The position numbers and the translations under genes are program-made. Positions 61,304 to 64,000 of a stretch of 64,000 nt of DNA are shown here, piece by piece (the first letter of the stretch is position 1; every line of letters starts with the position of its first letter). The stretch is from Haemaphysalis longicornis (taxonomy: Eukaryota > Arthropoda > Arachnida > Ixodida > Ixodidae): the NCBI GenBank assembly GCA_013339765.2, contig CM023450.1:40370711-40434710 (forward strand). The letters run 5' to 3'. The notes below the pieces were generated by a model. The model saw only the letters and a list, made by a program, of their open reading frames with translations. It was not told the DNA's origin and searched no databases.

Positions 61304-62892
61304 CCAAAAGCGAGCGAAAGGTGGCTGTTAAATTAAAGAACATCACAATCTTTATTTATTTCTATCAATCGCTTTTAGTAACATAGTTGAGCTCTCTGCT
61401 TCAATACAAGCTTTGTTGTGTTATCACCTTCCCGGCCGTCACCACCGCGACGCAATCGCCTGCTGCTGCGTTACAAGTTTATGGCGTGATCGCAGAAAAA
61501 AATCGGCCGTGACCGTCGGTTGTTGGCGCGGTAAGGGCAGCAAAACGCTACGCTTGATAACTGCAGAGCGTACCAATGCCGCTGATTCACTCATTCGTCA
61601 AGCTCGAACTCAATAAGCGCAGTAATGAATAAAACAGTCTGTTTTCTTTGTTATTTTACTTTTAAGTACGATCACGTGAACCACCGGCTTACTTGGAGGA
61701 GTGTGTACAATTGCCATACGTTGGGTTTTCTTTGTAAGGGATAGGCTTGTACTGCCCTCTTATGTTGCTGTTACGCCAAACAAATAATTTTTATTTTATT
61801 GCCAAACATAAAAACAAAATATGGCACATTATGTGTGTGCTCCGTGATTGCTGACTTGAAAGCAGTTAAAACTATTATTTCTTACGGTGGAGAACAGCTT
61901 CAAACCGCGCTTCATGCGAAACTGCGCCTGCTGCAAATTCACGACGATTTCATGGCGCCGACGGTCGGTGGAAGTTTTTGCCCTATTTCAGGGCGACAGG
62001 AGCCGCCATTTGTAAGGTGTTATGTAACAAGATGTCACTTTTACGCAAGCTGAAGTTGCCAAAGTGTGACGCATGCGTTTCCGCTAACTGTTTAAATTAC
62101 GTCCCGTCTTCTCAGCCAATCACAGAGAGGGCGTGTCATACAAGCCGTATTGTTGAATTGCAAAGACAGGACTACGTTGTCATGTCTGCTTTATTTCGTC
62201 TAGTTTATCATTTCCCGCGAAGAATTATGCGCTGTCAGCAGGGAGAAATAAGGCGAACTTTAAAACTGGGGCTAGTAAACGTCATGAAACGTCAAAATGA
62301 CGAAAGCCCGCACCACCGCTTTGTCAACCGGAAGAACGTGACCGAAGTTGAAAGCCAATCAGACAAAACTTCCGGCGAATTCACAGTTCACGGGGAATTT
62401 GGTAACGCAGGATTATAAAAGTGTCGACTACAGCGGAGCAAATCAAATTGGCAGAGCTGATGAAATAATTACAGTACTAAGGTTGGTGAGTTGGTGACAT
62501 TCATTCCAACAAGGCAAAAACTGAAGAAACGCTTTAAAAAATCCAGCGCCCTTCCGCTCTGTGAAGAAGGATGACCAGAGAAACTGGGCGGAGTCCAAAG
62601 AGTGCACGAAACAAAACACGTTTGTTTGCTCATAGCGATAAGCATGTTTCCTTCTAATAAATTCCCATTAATACTTCCCACTCATTAGCTTCCCACATAC
62701 TTTTTACTAAATAGCAGCACATTATCAGATGATTTAGCGCATCGTTTGCAACTTTATCCCTACGGCGATGAAGGCGCAAACTCAAGAACAGGCGTTCCAG
62801 AGTTGCCCTCTAAAAGTTCACACCGAGCTTGAAGATTGGCATTAACCTGATATGGCTCAACTTTCAGTTCCATTCAATTTCCAATTTTTTAG
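61304..62892. other. Non-coding interval
   Basis: No domain recognised. The 146-codon plus-strand frame at 61978-62418 contains several cysteines (KCDACVSANC) but matches no family I know. AGCCAATCACAG and AAGCCAATCAGAC words (62114, 62350) are CCAAT-like. Confidence 0.4.
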
Positions 62893-63066
62893 GGTTAAGC
62901 GCACCGAAGGTACATCGGGCCTATGAGGCTGGCCGTAGTGGAGTGCTCCAGAATAATTTAGACCACACGGGGATCTTTAAGGTGCGCCGAAATCTCGGCA
63001 CGCGGCCTATTCACCTCCATCTCAAAAGCAGCCCCCGTGGCCGGAATCGAACCCGCGTCCGTGGGC
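62893..63066 (-). mobile_element. Ruka-like SINE, truncated copy
   Basis: The body words GTGCGCCGAAATCTCGGCAC and GTGGCCGGAATCGAACCCGC match the other two copies, but the A-box end beyond 63066 is missing. The tail side is eroded. Confidence 0.8.
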
Positions 63067-64000
63067 ATCAGTCATGACGATATCATTGGAAAATCGCTGA
63101 GGCGCAATTTCCATCGATACGCTCTGTTTGTATTTTCGCATCTGATTTGCGCGTGTACCAGCCATCTTGAGGAATTTTACATAGCAGCAATCGCCAGACC
63201 CTAGAAGACGGCGAGCGCATGATCTCAACACATAGCCAAACATAGCCGAAATAGCCCTGAACGCATCACCTCAACGGACGAGCGTTTCGCGAATAGCTGA
63301 ACTTATCTAGGAGAACTCTTGAGTTAACTAGCTTTTTCAAGATCACGTGTCGGCAACGTTCTTGCCTGAAATTCACATTTTTCCTAAAACAACTTTTTAA
63401 TATTTGGAAAGAAAGCGGCGGGGTTCATTCAGCCACAGACTGAATTCTCAACGTTAGGCGCGTACTATGCGGCCTTTTTTATTACGCTCTCGTTATACTG
63501 CATTCCATTTCTCTACCTGTAGTTCCCTTTCTGTAACACCTGTACCTGCCCTCGATTCTTATTGTGATTAAGGGCGCCCATTTCCTTTCTGAGACCCATA
63601 CCATGTGCGAGGGAGCACAATTGGAACAGTATAAAAGTCCCGCGTAAAGAGGCCAATTACGCGTGGGCTGTGTTCGAATCGCAGCTGTTGTGTACATGAC
63701 CGCAAACTGCATTTTATTGTCGACGACTTCTGCATACAGTACAGAAGGAATCTCCACCGGTATTACTAGGTGGGTAAGCAGCGTTTTCGCGAAAAGCACT
63801 TGCCTAGCCTCCCAACCAGAGCTAAATTAACGCATCGTGGTACGAGCACATCAGGCGTCGCAGCTTGCTCCATTCCCCAGCTCTTGGGAGTTTTCGTTTA
63901 ACTAGGCACTTAAAAGCCTGTGCACGCGGTAAAGCTGTCAGGTCACGCCTGTTGAAAAGCTACAGCTCGCGTGCTCACTAGGGCGCTCCTCTCTTGCAAG
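63067..64000. other. Window end, no gene recognised
   Basis: The only feature is a weak plus-strand tRNA-like module at 63610-63690 (AGCACAATTGG, then TGTTCGAATCG). No coding domain is visible on either strand. Confidence 0.4.

Noticed and set aside
1..64000. CRISPR arrays, operons, rRNA genes, bacterial insertion sequences
   Set aside because: None found. The regular arrays present are microsatellites or minisatellites without spacer structure.

Overview
This is eukaryotic, intron-rich, repeat-dense genomic DNA, most likely from a hard tick (Ixodidae, probably a metastriate species). The main clues are tRNA-derived SINEs resembling the Ruka family described from ixodid ticks, many degraded non-LTR retrotransposons, long introns with GT-AG junctions, and AT- and CA-type microsatellites. 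There are no prokaryotic features: no operons, ribosome-binding sites or CRISPR array.

Two cellular genes can be supported, both on the + strand. The first is the 3' part of an uncharacterised membrane-protein gene: two phase-compatible exons (7183-7466 and 11453-11715), a hydrophobic C-terminal half, and an AATAAA signal at 12271. Its 5' exons were not found. The second is the main result: a complete glycoside hydrolase family 18 (chitinase / chitinase-like) gene from 25106 to 58350. Eight exons separated by introns of 0.46 to 7.7 kb join without any phase conflict into a 408-codon secreted protein. It keeps the S-x-G-G, DxxDxDxE and M-x-Y-D motifs. It has Phe where the last barrel strand usually has Trp, a shortened first loop, and a lysine/proline-rich tail instead of a chitin-binding domain. 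A poly(A) signal lies at 58706.

Almost everything else is mobile DNA. Region 1-2734 is a nearly full-length but frameshifted RTE-like retrotransposon. Region 2735-7182 is mostly featureless. Region 12.9-15.3 kb holds the tails of two LINE types, and 18.7-20.1 kb a cluster of hairpins, a pentamer repeat and a tRNA-like SINE. At 23.5 kb there is a 5'-truncated RTE copy with a 12-bp target duplication. The GH18 introns contain a tandemly duplicated tRNA-like repeat (25.6-26.4 kb), a 3.2-kb element with internally repetitive inverted ends (29.7-32.9 kb), a Ruka SINE (34.3 kb), a 1.4-kb TA-flanked element carrying a minisatellite (37.2-38.6 kb), several LINE ends (38.9, 41-42, 44 and 45.5-46.9 kb), a 125-bp palindrome (45.0 kb), a Penelope-like GIY-YIG fragment abutting a LINE esterase fragment (47.8-48.8 kb), and a TTAA-flanked MITE (49.1 kb). 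A second copy of that MITE lies just downstream of the gene (58.9 kb), followed by an RTE fragment and two more Ruka copies to 63.1 kb.

No multi-gene system is visible. The most informative items are the GH18 gene with its unusual active-site and tail features, and several well-bounded non-autonomous transposons. All motif and repeat assignments were made by eye; no database search was possible.
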